NCBI RefSeq assembly: GCF_000753715.1 | Contig: NZ_JPER01000005.1 | Location: forward strand, 62,001 to 126,000 | Direction of reading: 5' to 3' | Source: Pseudidiomarina salinarum | GTDB lineage: Bacteria; Pseudomonadota; Gammaproteobacteria; Enterobacterales; Alteromonadaceae | Length of the DNA stretch: 64,000 bases | Shown: positions 25,706 to 33,631 of the stretch, piece by piece | Position numbering within the stretch: the first letter of the stretch is position 1 | Layout of the letters: every line of letters begins with the position of its first letter | Notes under the pieces: generated by a model | Database searches by the model: none | Told to the model about the DNA's origin: nothing | Seen by the model: only the letters and a program-made list of their open reading frames with translations | Program-made: the position numbers and the translations under genes

Positions 25706-25864
25706 AATTTTGGTACCAACAATGAGCGTTCGGTTTATGCATTAACTTAGCACGTTAATGAGGAAAAGGAGTGACTGGGGTGAAGATAATCTGCGTAAAA
25801 TTAGTCTACGCTTAATCTGTTGCCGCGGAATTTCGCCGGCAGCTATAGCTAGAGGATTGGCCTG

Positions 25865-26800
25865 ATGACACTACATTCAAACCGCCAGATACAGCCAGCT
25901 TCAAGTGGCAGAGTAGTCGGACTGAGTGCAGCCTTTGTGGCGCTGGCGGCATTATGCTGGGGTTTGTCTGGCGGTATTGGGGGCATGCTTACTGACCGCG
26001 GTTGGGATCCTGTCGTGGTGTCGTTTTACCGCGGCGCGCTCGGCCTTGTGTTCGTGCTTATCTGGCTGGCATTGCGCCCGGCTGGCAGCGGGCTAACAAA
26101 AGGCCGGTTATGGTTCTGGTCGGCGATTGCCGGTGTCGGTGTTGCCGGCAATTTTGGATTTTATTTTTTAAGCATTGCTGAGGGCAGTGTGGCGGTGGCA
26201 GCCACCTTAATGTACTGCGCGCCAGTTTTCGTCTATCTCGTATCATTCGTCCTCAAGCTCGAGCAGCCCAGCCTGTATAAATGGTTGGCCATCCTTATGG
26301 TGATGGTCGGTATCCTATTACTGACCGGAATTTACAATATTGACGATGGCGATGTCACCTTGTTGGCGGCCGGCGCCGGTCTGCTTTCGGGTCTTTCTTA
26401 TGCGCTATTCATTTTTGGTTTTAAGTACGCGGCGCCGCACGGCAGTCCCCAGGCAATTTTGGTGATCGCATTCGCTGTGCTTGCCGTCATACTTGGTTTG
26501 TTCGGTGATGCCAGTGAGCTGGTGGCCGCGCTGGCGACTTCAGCATGGCCACTGTTTTTGATTCTGGGCGTACTGGGCGCCGGGCTATCATTTATCTTAT
26601 ACATTGTCGGCCTGAACTACACTGCGCCCGCTGTCGCCTCTGTAGTGGCTATGGTTGAACCCGTCACCGCCTCGCTATTCGGCGTTGCGGTTTTAGGTGA
26701 AAGCCTGACGGCGTTGCAGATCCTGGGGATGGTACTGATCCTGGTTACGGTGACTGCGCTGAGCGTATACTCGAACAGCCGACGGCATCCGGCCGAGTAG
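25865..26800 (+). CDS. EamA-family (DMT superfamily) transporter
   Basis: A 311-residue inner-membrane protein with about ten membrane segments and two EamA repeats. The first repeat begins LCWGLSGGIGGMLTDRGWDP and the second near residue 165. Each repeat ends with the family Pro/Glu-containing segment (VAMVEPVTASLFG). Members export amino acids or other metabolites; no substrate can be inferred from the neighbours. The ATG is preceded by a weak ribosome site (AGAGGATTGG). It seems to be a single gene, flanked by a divergent metallopeptidase gene. Confidence 0.85.
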   Translation: MTLHSNRQIQPASSGRVVGLSAAFVALAALCWGLSGGIGGMLTDRGWDPVVVSFYRGALGLVFVLIWLALRPAGSGLTKGRLWFWSAIAGVGVAGNFGFYFLSIAEGSVAVAATLMYCAPVFVYLVSFVLKLEQPSLYKWLAILMVMVGILLLTGIYNIDDGDVTLLAAGAGLLSGLSYALFIFGFKYAAPHGSPQAILVIAFAVLAVILGLFGDASELVAALATSAWPLFLILGVLGAGLSFILYIVGLNYTAPAVASVVAMVEPVTASLFGVAVLGESLTALQILGMVLILVTVTALSVYSNSRRHPAE

Positions 26801-26823
26801 CTGCGCTAAAGTCACGTTACAGA

Positions 26824-26988
26824 TTGTCATACTCTTTTAGTGCGGGCCGCTGTGTTAGCTGGCTGCCAGCGTTTGAGGTTTACGTTGTGAACTCAGTTGA
26901 TGAAACCACGGCGCTCAAAGAATTACTGAGTTTCTCCGACCCGCATGAGATAGTGCGTAAAAGCGGTTACTCGGAGTCATTGGATTAA
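26824..26988 (+). CDS. Possible small ORF, unrecognised
   Basis: A 54-codon frame from TTG 26824, or 33 codons from GTG 26887, ends at TAA 26988, 20 bases before the VOC gene. The part from GTG 26887 has a plausible protein composition (acidic, with DETTALKELLSF). There is no clear ribosome site and I recognise no family. It may be coincidental open frame in a 208-base intergenic stretch. Confidence 0.2.
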   Translation: MSYSFSAGRCVSWLPAFEVYVVNSVDETTALKELLSFSDPHEIVRKSGYSESLD

Positions 26989-27008
26989 CGGATACTACGG
27001 AGGATCTT

Positions 27009-27365
27009 ATGCCAGAAACAGGAATCATTAATTACGTTGAAATGCCTGCTAAAGATATCGCAGCCACGAAGCAATTTTTCGGCGATGCGTTTGGCTGGGA
27101 ATTTATCGACTACGGGTCAGATTATGTTGCTATTCAAAAGGCCGGGCTGGATGGCGGCTTTTTTAAGTCGGATAAAGTCGCGACCACCGGTTCTGGCAGC
27201 GTACTAGTAGTGCTTTACAGTAGCGAGCTGGAGACTACCCTGGAGCGGGTTAAATCCGCTGGTGGTGCAATTGTACAGGAGATTTTTTCCTTCCCGGGTG
27301 GCCGTCGATTCCACTTTTCCGATCCCAATGGCAATGAGTTTGCGGTGTGGTCCGAGTCAGAATGA
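27009..27365 (+). CDS. VOC-family (glyoxalase-like) protein
   Basis: A 118-residue single-domain protein of the vicinal oxygen chelate superfamily, related to the CFP30-type subgroup. It has the typical start NYVEMPAKDIAATKQFFGDAFGWEF and end RRFHFSDPNGNEFAVWSE, with the C-terminal Glu metal ligand. An AGGATC ribosome site is just upstream. The substrate is unknown: members include glyoxalases, dioxygenases and antibiotic-resistance proteins, and nothing nearby points to one. Cytoplasmic. Confidence 0.85.
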   Translation: MPETGIINYVEMPAKDIAATKQFFGDAFGWEFIDYGSDYVAIQKAGLDGGFFKSDKVATTGSGSVLVVLYSSELETTLERVKSAGGAIVQEIFSFPGGRRFHFSDPNGNEFAVWSESE

Positions 27366-27453
27366 TGGACGCTTCCTTCGCTTAATAACACTTGAGATAG
27401 TTGTAAAAATGTATAAGACTCGTGTGATTATTATATAAAGCAAGGAAGCCTTA

Positions 27454-28464
27454 ATGAAAGTTTTACGACTTTTAGTTCTTACGTTGTATGTTGCCGGTCT
27501 TGTTTCTGTGAGTCCCATCGCCTCGGCCACGACGAAGTTATTGGGGCAACAGAGCTGCTTCTCCGGCCCGTTCTCGAGCCATGAGGAATGGCTGAGTTTT
27601 ATCAGCGCCAAAAATCAGGACGAAGATCCTGAAAAATTAAAAAAATTCTTGGTTTTGATGGGAAAAGCTTTTCCCAAAGACAAGTTCGACTCCTTTCAGA
27701 AAGAGCTGGATTGCAAATTCTTTCGCTACACGGTTAACGGAGAACTGGTGCGCGGATTTATCGTTCATCCAAAAGGCGCTGTAGCTACCGAAACAATCGT
27801 ATATAACCGCGGCGGTAATGCGACTTTTGGCGCAATGACTTTCACGCAGTTGTTCAAAAATGTTTTCGACATCGCGAATCAGGGCTTCACCGTTATCGGT
27901 TCCCAGTACCGGGGCGCAACGGTGAAAGGTCCCGAAAGCAAAGACGAATTTGGCGGTGCTGATGTTCAGGATGTTTTGGCACTAAGAGAATTATTTGCTG
28001 AGTTTAAAAGTATCGACCCCAAGCGCGTTGGGCTAATGGGCTGGAGTCGCGGAAGCACCCAGGCATTACTGGCGCTCAAACAAGGATTTGATACACCCGC
28101 AGTCGCGTTGCTTGCTGGCGAGTACGATAAAAAAAAGGGTTTCGAATTCCGACCAGAGATGGAACGAATTTATCAGTTAAGAGTTCCGAATTACGCCGAA
28201 GATAAAACCAAAGCACTTGAACACAGGTCGGCAGTGGTATGGGCGAACGAATTACCAAAGCAAACAGCTTTCTTGCTTATTCATGGCATCGAAGACATTA
28301 AAGTGCGCTATGACAGTAGTGTCGAGTTGTACGATAAATTACGCGGTCATGGTTTTGACGCTGAATTAATGACATTAAAAGATGGCCATAATCTTCGCAC
28401 TGATTGGCCGGGCGTGGTCGGGCGGCTTTCGGAATTTTTTAAACGTGAACTCAATGCGCTGTAA
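27454..28464 (+). CDS. Exported alpha/beta hydrolase
   Basis: A 336-residue alpha/beta-hydrolase with a probable signal peptide of about 25 residues (ends ASA). The nucleophile elbow is GWSRG with Ser198, and a downstream DGHN carries the likely catalytic His. The phrase YRGATVKGPESKDEFGGADVQDVLALRELF resembles prolyl-oligopeptidase-like (S9) hydrolases. It is probably periplasmic. A TonB-C-type lipoprotein gene follows 33 bases downstream on the same strand. The codon choice is more AT-rich than its neighbours. The substrate is unknown. Confidence 0.75.
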   Translation: MKVLRLLVLTLYVAGLVSVSPIASATTKLLGQQSCFSGPFSSHEEWLSFISAKNQDEDPEKLKKFLVLMGKAFPKDKFDSFQKELDCKFFRYTVNGELVRGFIVHPKGAVATETIVYNRGGNATFGAMTFTQLFKNVFDIANQGFTVIGSQYRGATVKGPESKDEFGGADVQDVLALRELFAEFKSIDPKRVGLMGWSRGSTQALLALKQGFDTPAVALLAGEYDKKKGFEFRPEMERIYQLRVPNYAEDKTKALEHRSAVVWANELPKQTAFLLIHGIEDIKVRYDSSVELYDKLRGHGFDAELMTLKDGHNLRTDWPGVVGRLSEFFKRELNAL

Positions 28465-28497
28465 TTCGCCATTAGGATCAGTTTACATGGAGTGTTT

Positions 28498-28971
28498 ATG
28501 AAGTACTTAATATTAGCTTTAGCATCGTTGTTCTTATTTGCCTGTCAGTCGCAGGCACCTTCGAAAGATTATAAGGTTGGTAATCTCAATACCGTTGAAG
28601 GCTTGCTTACTGGCCCGGAGTGGGCTGATTTACAGCGGTTTCCACCGCGCTATCCAGTGGAAGAAGCGCTTTCCGGAACTGAAGGTTGTGCCACTGTTGA
28701 GTATGTAATAACACCGGATTATACCGTACAAGACATAAGTGTCATCGAAAGCACGAGTAAAGAGTTTGCTGCGGCGGCAAAGGAAAACATAGAAAAATGG
28801 AAGTGGTCAGAATTACCCGCCGGTAGATTGCAAGAACCTGTCAGAACACAAACACGATTTGAGTTTTGTCTGGAAGAATTCGCGGGTAAATGCGCAGAAG
28901 AGAAGTTGGCAAATAATTCTCAGTGCACTGGTGCTGATGTGGTGGCCTCAGTAGGTCGCCGAGTTAACTGA
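28498..28971 (+). CDS. Lipoprotein with a TonB C-terminal-like domain
   Basis: A 157-residue protein with a lipobox ending LFAC (Cys about 16) and a C-terminal region PPRYPVEEALSGTEGCATVEYVITPDYTVQDISVIEST resembling the TonB_C fold (PF03544). It lacks the N-terminal membrane helix and Pro-rich spacer of true TonB, so it is not a complete energy transducer. I chose the ATG at 28498, six bases after GGAG; a GTG at 28492 is possible. Four Cys in the tail may form disulfides in the periplasm. Its neighbour is the exported hydrolase just upstream. Confidence 0.7.
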   Translation: MKYLILALASLFLFACQSQAPSKDYKVGNLNTVEGLLTGPEWADLQRFPPRYPVEEALSGTEGCATVEYVITPDYTVQDISVIESTSKEFAAAAKENIEKWKWSELPAGRLQEPVRTQTRFEFCLEEFAGKCAEEKLANNSQCTGADVVASVGRRVN

Positions 28972-29000
28972 TAAAATAAATCTACCCTGTGAAGCGGCGG

Positions 29001-29348
29001 CTAATCGCAGCAGCCCCGCTTTTCTTCACTCATCCCCGCCAGGCTTTCCGGTGCCTCAATACAGCACTCGGAATACAAAAATCCCAATAACGCCTCAACC
29101 TGCTCAAACTTAAGCGTGCAATAAAGCGTGCGGCCGTCGCGGCGCTGCTCCATCAAATCGACTTTGCTCATTTTGCTCAGGTGGTGCGAGAGGGTGGAGT
29201 TTGGGATCTCCAGCACTTGCTGGATGTCGCCCACGGCGATGCCCTGGCGACCGGCGCGTACCAACAGGCGAAAAATACCCAGGCGGGTTGGGTGGCCGAG
29301 TTCGGCTAGTTGGGCTGCTGCCTGTTCGAGTTCAAGAGTTTGTTCCAT
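29001..29348 (-). CDS. ArsR-family metal(loid)-responsive repressor
   Basis: A 115-residue ArsR/SmtB-type winged-helix protein. The helix-turn-helix is about residues 35-75 (LEIPNSTLSHHLSKMSKVDLM, split here by the family wing RRDGRTLYCTL). Instead of the alpha-3 CxC motif of classical ArsR, Cys pairs are near the C-terminus (SECC and RGCCD), so metal or thiol sensing would use a different site. I prefer the ATG at 29348 over a TTG at 29357. The gene is divergent from the permease gene, and the operator at 29441-29471 lies between them. Confidence 0.88.
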   Translation of the reverse strand: MEQTLELEQAAAQLAELGHPTRLGIFRLLVRAGRQGIAVGDIQQVLEIPNSTLSHHLSKMSKVDLMEQRRDGRTLYCTLKFEQVEALLGFLYSECCIEAPESLAGMSEEKRGCCD

Positions 29349-29433
29349 TCTATCCAATCCACAGTTGCTATCAGTTAGTTGCCTCTCAGTTTACTGCTCC
29401 TGAAAATAATTTCCAATTTAATAGAAATATAGA

Positions 29434-29471
29434 TTGACACTTCGATATATGTCGAAATAATATGTTTCGAC
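29434..29471 (+). promoter_or_regulatory. ArsR-type promoter and operator between repressor and permease genes
   Basis: TTGACA (29434-29439), an 18-base spacer and TAATAT (29458-29463) form a promoter for the permease gene. TTCGA and TCGAA (29441-29456) form a palindrome lying exactly in the spacer, and a third TTCGAC half-site follows at 29466-29471. A repressor bound here would block RNA polymerase. Confidence 0.7.
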
Positions 29472-29495
29472 AATAATCAAAATATCGGAGCCGTC

Positions 29496-30401
29496 ATGTC
29501 TACTTCATTCTTATCTGCCGCGCAGTTCTTTGCAACTACGCTGAGCGAACTTCTGCTGTTGTTTGTGCTGATCAGTATGCTTGTTTACTGGTTGCAGGAT
29601 CGCTTCCCGGCTAAACGCATCCAGGCGATGCTAAGCGGCGGCAGCGGTTATTTTACCGCCGCGGCGCTGGGTTCAATCACGCCGTTTTGCAGTTGCTCAA
29701 CACTACCGATGCTGGTCGGCATGCTGCGCGCCCGTGCAGACTTCGGCCCGGTGATGACTTTCCTGTTGACCTCGCCGCTACTGAATCCGGTGCTGGTGGC
29801 ACTGCTATTCACTATATTTGGTGCAAACTTAACGCTAATATATGCCGCCGGCGTACTGGTGCTGTCGCTTAGCGCGGGTTTTGTGCTCTCGGCGCTGCAT
29901 TTCGAGCGCTTTATCACCCTCCCCGATGAACAGAAGGGTTGTTGCAACGCGTCCTCTGTTGGTGCCGTTGAGCCGGTAAAGCCGACGCTCAGCGAGTACC
30001 TGGCGGGTCTATTTAAGCGCGCCATGAAAGAAACCCGCGCCTTTCTGCCGCAGCTGGTTGCTGCCGTTGTTGTGGGTGCCTGGATACACGGCTACGTTCC
30101 CGCTGCGTTTTTCAGTCAGTTCAGCCAGGTATCAGGCTGGTATCTGATTCCGGCTGCGGCGCTGTTAGGCATTCCTTTGTACGTTCGCGCCAGTACCATG
30201 ATTCCGTTGGCGCTAAGTTTGGTCGGCAAAGGCATGAGCTACGGCAGCGTGGTTGCGCTGACCATCGGCGGCGCCGGTGCCAGCCTGCCGGAGATGATTA
30301 TCCTTAAGCGTATTTTCCAGTGGCCGTTGTTGCTCGCTTTTATTGGTGTTGTTTTTGTCACTGCGTGCCTGACCGGCTTCGCGATTGATCTGGTGATGTA
30401 G
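29496..30401 (+). CDS. Permease of the SO_0444/ArsP-like (DUF318) family
   Basis: A 301-residue membrane protein of the permease family PF03773, with about eight membrane segments. The conserved Cys pair is in TPFCSCSTLPMLVGML near residue 68, and a second Cys pair (GCCN) lies in a central loop. Relatives are described as copper/zinc efflux proteins (SO_0444 type) or trivalent organoarsenical efflux proteins (ArsP). The divergent ArsR-type gene and the operator at 29441 support metal- or metalloid-regulated efflux. The next gene begins nine bases downstream, so both are one operon. Confidence 0.82.
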   Translation: MSTSFLSAAQFFATTLSELLLLFVLISMLVYWLQDRFPAKRIQAMLSGGSGYFTAAALGSITPFCSCSTLPMLVGMLRARADFGPVMTFLLTSPLLNPVLVALLFTIFGANLTLIYAAGVLVLSLSAGFVLSALHFERFITLPDEQKGCCNASSVGAVEPVKPTLSEYLAGLFKRAMKETRAFLPQLVAAVVVGAWIHGYVPAAFFSQFSQVSGWYLIPAAALLGIPLYVRASTMIPLALSLVGKGMSYGSVVALTIGGAGASLPEMIILKRIFQWPLLLAFIGVVFVTACLTGFAIDLVM

Positions 30402-30410
30402 GAGGCGTTG

Positions 30411-31772
30411 ATGAACATTCAGGCTTATTCAGGAGATGACAGGGCCAGCGCGTTGACTGCCGCTGAGTGGCGCGACTGCCTGCGCCGCGGTTCGGTCGGG
30501 CTTGAGACCTTGGGGCAGGGGTTTTCCCATGCCCCGGTTTCCCTCAGCCCCTGGCGTTTAACCGATGGCCAGTGGCAGCAGGCGCTGGCTGGTGCGCGCT
30601 TGCTCGGCGGGTTGTTGCAGAAGATGGTCAATGACCGGGACTGGCTGCTGGCGCAGACTGCGGGGCTCGAAGCTTCGGACTCGGTGCCGGGTAAGATTTG
30701 GCGGCTGCTTAATAGCATTCCCGCTGATCAGGTGCGCACGCTGCCAGTCGCATTGCAACGCCATGATCTGATGCTGGATAACCGGGGTAAATGGCGCTGG
30801 GTTGAAACCAACCCGATTGCCGCCGGCATGGGGCCTTTGAATCAGCGCTGGCTGGAGACGTTAGCTGCTGTTCAGCCTGAATCCTACGCTGCTAATCCGG
30901 CGATTGAAGCGCAGGGGCATCTGCTGGCGGACGCCGCTCGCAGAATTGCGGCGGAGTTTGGCTCGGAATCGCCGCTGATGGTTATGGTTGTCACCGATGA
31001 TGAAGACAATATCTATGACCAGCGGTTGCTCACCGACGAAGTGGCGCGCCTGGGCGTCCATGTAGTGCGGATGACGCTGCGGCAGCTAGCTGCCGCGGCT
31101 ACTGGTGCCGATCATCGGTTAGTACTGCCTGATGGCCGGGCGGTTGACTTAATTTACTGGCGCACCGGCTACAACGCCGAAGACTATGGTGATCAATCAC
31201 TCTGGCAGTTTCGCGCTGATCTGGAAAAAACGCGTGTCGCACAGTGCCCCGATTTAGCCTCGCAGCTGAGCGGCAGCAAGTGGCTGCAACATGTGGTGAG
31301 TGCGCAGGTTCGCTCTGATGCGGGTTTTGCTGGCTACTTTGATTTGAACGAGAGTGAGCTGGCGCTGCTGCAGCAGCTCTGTTTGCCATCCTTCGCAGTG
31401 GTAGACCTATCCTTACTTGAGTTTCACCGGCTGGTTCATCAGTGCTACTGGTATAAAACCCAAAGCGAAGGGGGCGGTAATGTCGCCCGCGGTGCTACGG
31501 CGCTGGCAAATTACAACGGGCATGACGCTGCCGACGTACTGATGGCAAACATCGATGCCATAGTGCGCATCGAACCTGTCAGTAAATTAGTGAATGGTGA
31601 GTTGCTCAGCCAGCAAGCCCATATCAGCGAGCTTGGCATCTTTAGCCTCGGTGCAACAGCCGAATATGGTGGCTACCTGTGCCGCACCAAAGCGCAGCAC
31701 AGCCTCGAAGGCGGCGTACATCGTGGTGGCGCGGTGCTCGATACCATTGTCGTACAGAAATGCTATCCGTAA
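30411..31772 (+). CDS. Eukaryotic-type glutathione synthetase homologue
   Basis: A 453-residue ATP-grasp-fold enzyme that matches eukaryotic glutathione synthetase (GSS) rather than bacterial GshB. Motifs in order: VETNPIAAGMGPLNQRW near residue 131 (substrate-binding strand), LIYWRTGYNAEDY, RVAQCPDLASQLSGSKWLQ, the glycine-rich SEGGGNVARG, ISELGIFSLG and GYLCRTKAQHS with GGVHRGGAVLD at the C-terminus. The last three match the ends of the eukaryotic family closely. It should ligate Gly to a gamma-glutamyl peptide, but the true substrate is not proven. GGAGG lies five bases before the ATG; the permease gene ends nine bases upstream. Confidence 0.75.
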   Translation: MNIQAYSGDDRASALTAAEWRDCLRRGSVGLETLGQGFSHAPVSLSPWRLTDGQWQQALAGARLLGGLLQKMVNDRDWLLAQTAGLEASDSVPGKIWRLLNSIPADQVRTLPVALQRHDLMLDNRGKWRWVETNPIAAGMGPLNQRWLETLAAVQPESYAANPAIEAQGHLLADAARRIAAEFGSESPLMVMVVTDDEDNIYDQRLLTDEVARLGVHVVRMTLRQLAAAATGADHRLVLPDGRAVDLIYWRTGYNAEDYGDQSLWQFRADLEKTRVAQCPDLASQLSGSKWLQHVVSAQVRSDAGFAGYFDLNESELALLQQLCLPSFAVVDLSLLEFHRLVHQCYWYKTQSEGGGNVARGATALANYNGHDAADVLMANIDAIVRIEPVSKLVNGELLSQQAHISELGIFSLGATAEYGGYLCRTKAQHSLEGGVHRGGAVLDTIVVQKCYP

Positions 31773-31832
31773 TCAGCACAAGCAGATAAAATCTCCGCAA
31801 CGCAAACCTGCGGGTTCATGCCGGAGAACGCC

Positions 31833-32039
31833 ATGCCATACGTAAATATTCAGATCACCAAGGGCGCTACCAGAGAGCAAAAAGCTGCGCTGGTAAAAGA
31901 TGTTACTGACTCGCTGGTTCGGGTTTTGGGCAAAAAACCCGAGCATACCCACGTGGTTATTCAGGAAATCAATGAGGAAGACTGGGGCTACGCCGGTTTG
32001 CTCACGGATGACTGGAAGAAGACCACAGCCGCAAAATAA
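31833..32039 (+). CDS. 4-oxalocrotonate tautomerase-family protein
   Basis: A 68-residue tautomerase with the catalytic N-terminal Pro after fMet removal (MPYVNIQITKG). The ATG at 31833 is chosen since it exposes this Pro and has GGAG six bases upstream; 31818 would bury it. It has the usual Lys/Arg substrate-binding residues and the VIQEINEEDWG stretch of the 4-OT subgroup. It may belong to the same transcript as the glutathione-synthetase-like gene, 60 bases upstream. The substrate is unknown. Confidence 0.88.
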   Translation: MPYVNIQITKGATREQKAALVKDVTDSLVRVLGKKPEHTHVVIQEINEEDWGYAGLLTDDWKKTTAAK

Positions 32040-32048
32040 ACCAGCTAT

Positions 32049-32825
32049 TTAGTCCAGCTTCGGCACCCAGATCGCGTCGTCTTGCTGCGGGTCGCCGAAG
32101 TATTCCCGCTTGCTCTCCGGTAAGCTCGCCACCCAGGCGACGCTGTAGGCGTCGACTTTGTCGTGCAGGGCGCCTCGGCAGATGTGTTTCAGTTCGGCCC
32201 AGTCAGTTTCGCTGGCGGGCCAGCCAGTATGCTCGCTGACAGCTTTGAGCTGCACCAATGACTGGCCTTTTTTGGTTTTATGCAATGAAGCCGATCCCAG
32301 TCGCCGTGCTATCGCTTGCGGATAGATCTCCAGACAGGGCGCCACTTTGGCCATTTCCTCGGCAATCGCGATTCCGGGCAGCATAAATAGCTGCATGGCA
32401 TGGGGCATCCGGTTGGCCGCACCGCCCTGCGCAAGATGTGCCTGACCCTTGGCAATGATGCGGTCAAAATCTTCACCGGATGGCGTTTTGTAGCAACTGA
32501 TTCCGCTAGCGTTTAGCGCACTTTCTGCGAGCCGTCGGTGCATATGATTCGGCCGGGCCCGCAGCGCTGAATCGATGCCAATGCGCACCGGGTTCAGATG
32601 GTGTTGTAGGCACACTTCTTCAATATAGTGCCGCGTTTCACGGGCGTAAGCCTGGTTAGTTTCAGCCGACACCGTCGAGGGATTCCCTCGCCCTCGTGGC
32701 GGTTGTTGAGCGAAGCTGTTTAGCAGTAGCGGGCGCAGCGTATCGCCATCCTGATAGCAGATAACCACCGGCAGCGGTTTGTCCTTCGCACAGGCCACAT
32801 CAATTCCGATAACTACGTCTTGCAT
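32049..32825 (-). CDS. DUF429 family protein
   Basis: A 258-residue protein of the DUF429 family, which has an RNase H-like fold. It starts MQDVVIGIDVACAKDKPL, the strand with a conserved Asp, and later has RIGIDSALRARPNHMHRR and the C-terminal KVDAYSVAWVASL, both usual in the family. Members are of unknown function, possibly nucleases. The ATG at 32825 gives the start found in relatives. It is convergent with the tautomerase gene and divergent from pcm across 174 bases. Confidence 0.75.
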   Translation of the reverse strand: MQDVVIGIDVACAKDKPLPVVICYQDGDTLRPLLLNSFAQQPPRGRGNPSTVSAETNQAYARETRHYIEEVCLQHHLNPVRIGIDSALRARPNHMHRRLAESALNASGISCYKTPSGEDFDRIIAKGQAHLAQGGAANRMPHAMQLFMLPGIAIAEEMAKVAPCLEIYPQAIARRLGSASLHKTKKGQSLVQLKAVSEHTGWPASETDWAELKHICRGALHDKVDAYSVAWVASLPESKREYFGDPQQDDAIWVPKLD

Positions 32826-32999
32826 GCGGGCTCCCACAGCTTATCTTTACGCTATCATAGCGGCTGTCGGCTCGTTATTCAGCCTGGATTTGCCCATTCC
32901 CACATTCGCTTACTACACTTATCGTTACGCATTTTACTAACGCGCGAATTTAACTGGAGATTTAACACACACAGAAAACAGACACAGGTAGGTATCACT

Positions 33000-33629
33000 A
33001 TGAGCACCAGGGAAACGATGATTGAACGCCATCTAAAAGGCAGAGATGTTCAGGATTCACGGGTCATAGAGGCAATGCGGGCGGTCGACCGATCGCTGTT
33101 TGTGCCGGAAGAGTTGCAGGAGCACACCTACGATGACCGGCCCCTGCCGATAGGTAAATCACAGACCATCAGCCAGCCGTATATCGTGGCCTATATGGCT
33201 CAGGCACTGCAACTAAACGCCGACGACAAGGTGCTGGAGATTGGCACCGGCTGTGGTTACAACGCCGCGGTGCTGTCGCATCTCGCCGAGGAAGTTTATT
33301 CCATAGAAATTATCGAGTGGCTGGCGGATCTGGCGAAGGAGAACCTCGCTAAAACCGATATCAGGAATATCGAAAGCCGTTATGGCGATGGCTACGAGGG
33401 CTGGCCGGAAGAGGCGCCTTTCGATGCCATTGAGCTGACCGCAGCGCCGTCGAAGATTCCTGAAACCCTGAAGAAACAGCTGAAGATAGGCGGTAAATTG
33501 CTGGCGCCTGTTGGCAAACTAGAGCAGGAACTGACTCTGGTTGAACGCATCAGCGAGGACGAATTCAAGGAGACCAAGCTGCTGATGGTGCGCTTTGTGC
33601 CCATGACCGGAAAAGCCGAGAAGGAGTAA
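33000..33629 (+). CDS. Protein-L-isoaspartate O-methyltransferase
   Basis: A 209-residue S-adenosylmethionine-dependent enzyme that repairs L-isoaspartyl residues in damaged proteins. Motif I is VLEIGTGCGYNAAVL near residue 78; the family start region RDVQDSRVIEAMRAVDRSLFVPEEL and the substrate loop GKSQTISQPYIVAYM are present. The ATG at 33000 gives the normal length; longer forms run into the divergent DUF429 region. Its stop is two bases before the next start, so it opens a three-gene unit with an unknown protein and an erythromycin-esterase-like protein. It may not be the housekeeping pcm copy, which is often near surE and nlpD. Confidence 0.92.
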   Translation: MSTRETMIERHLKGRDVQDSRVIEAMRAVDRSLFVPEELQEHTYDDRPLPIGKSQTISQPYIVAYMAQALQLNADDKVLEIGTGCGYNAAVLSHLAEEVYSIEIIEWLADLAKENLAKTDIRNIESRYGDGYEGWPEEAPFDAIELTAAPSKIPETLKKQLKIGGKLLAPVGKLEQELTLVERISEDEFKETKLLMVRFVPMTGKAEKE

Positions 33630-33631
33630 TC

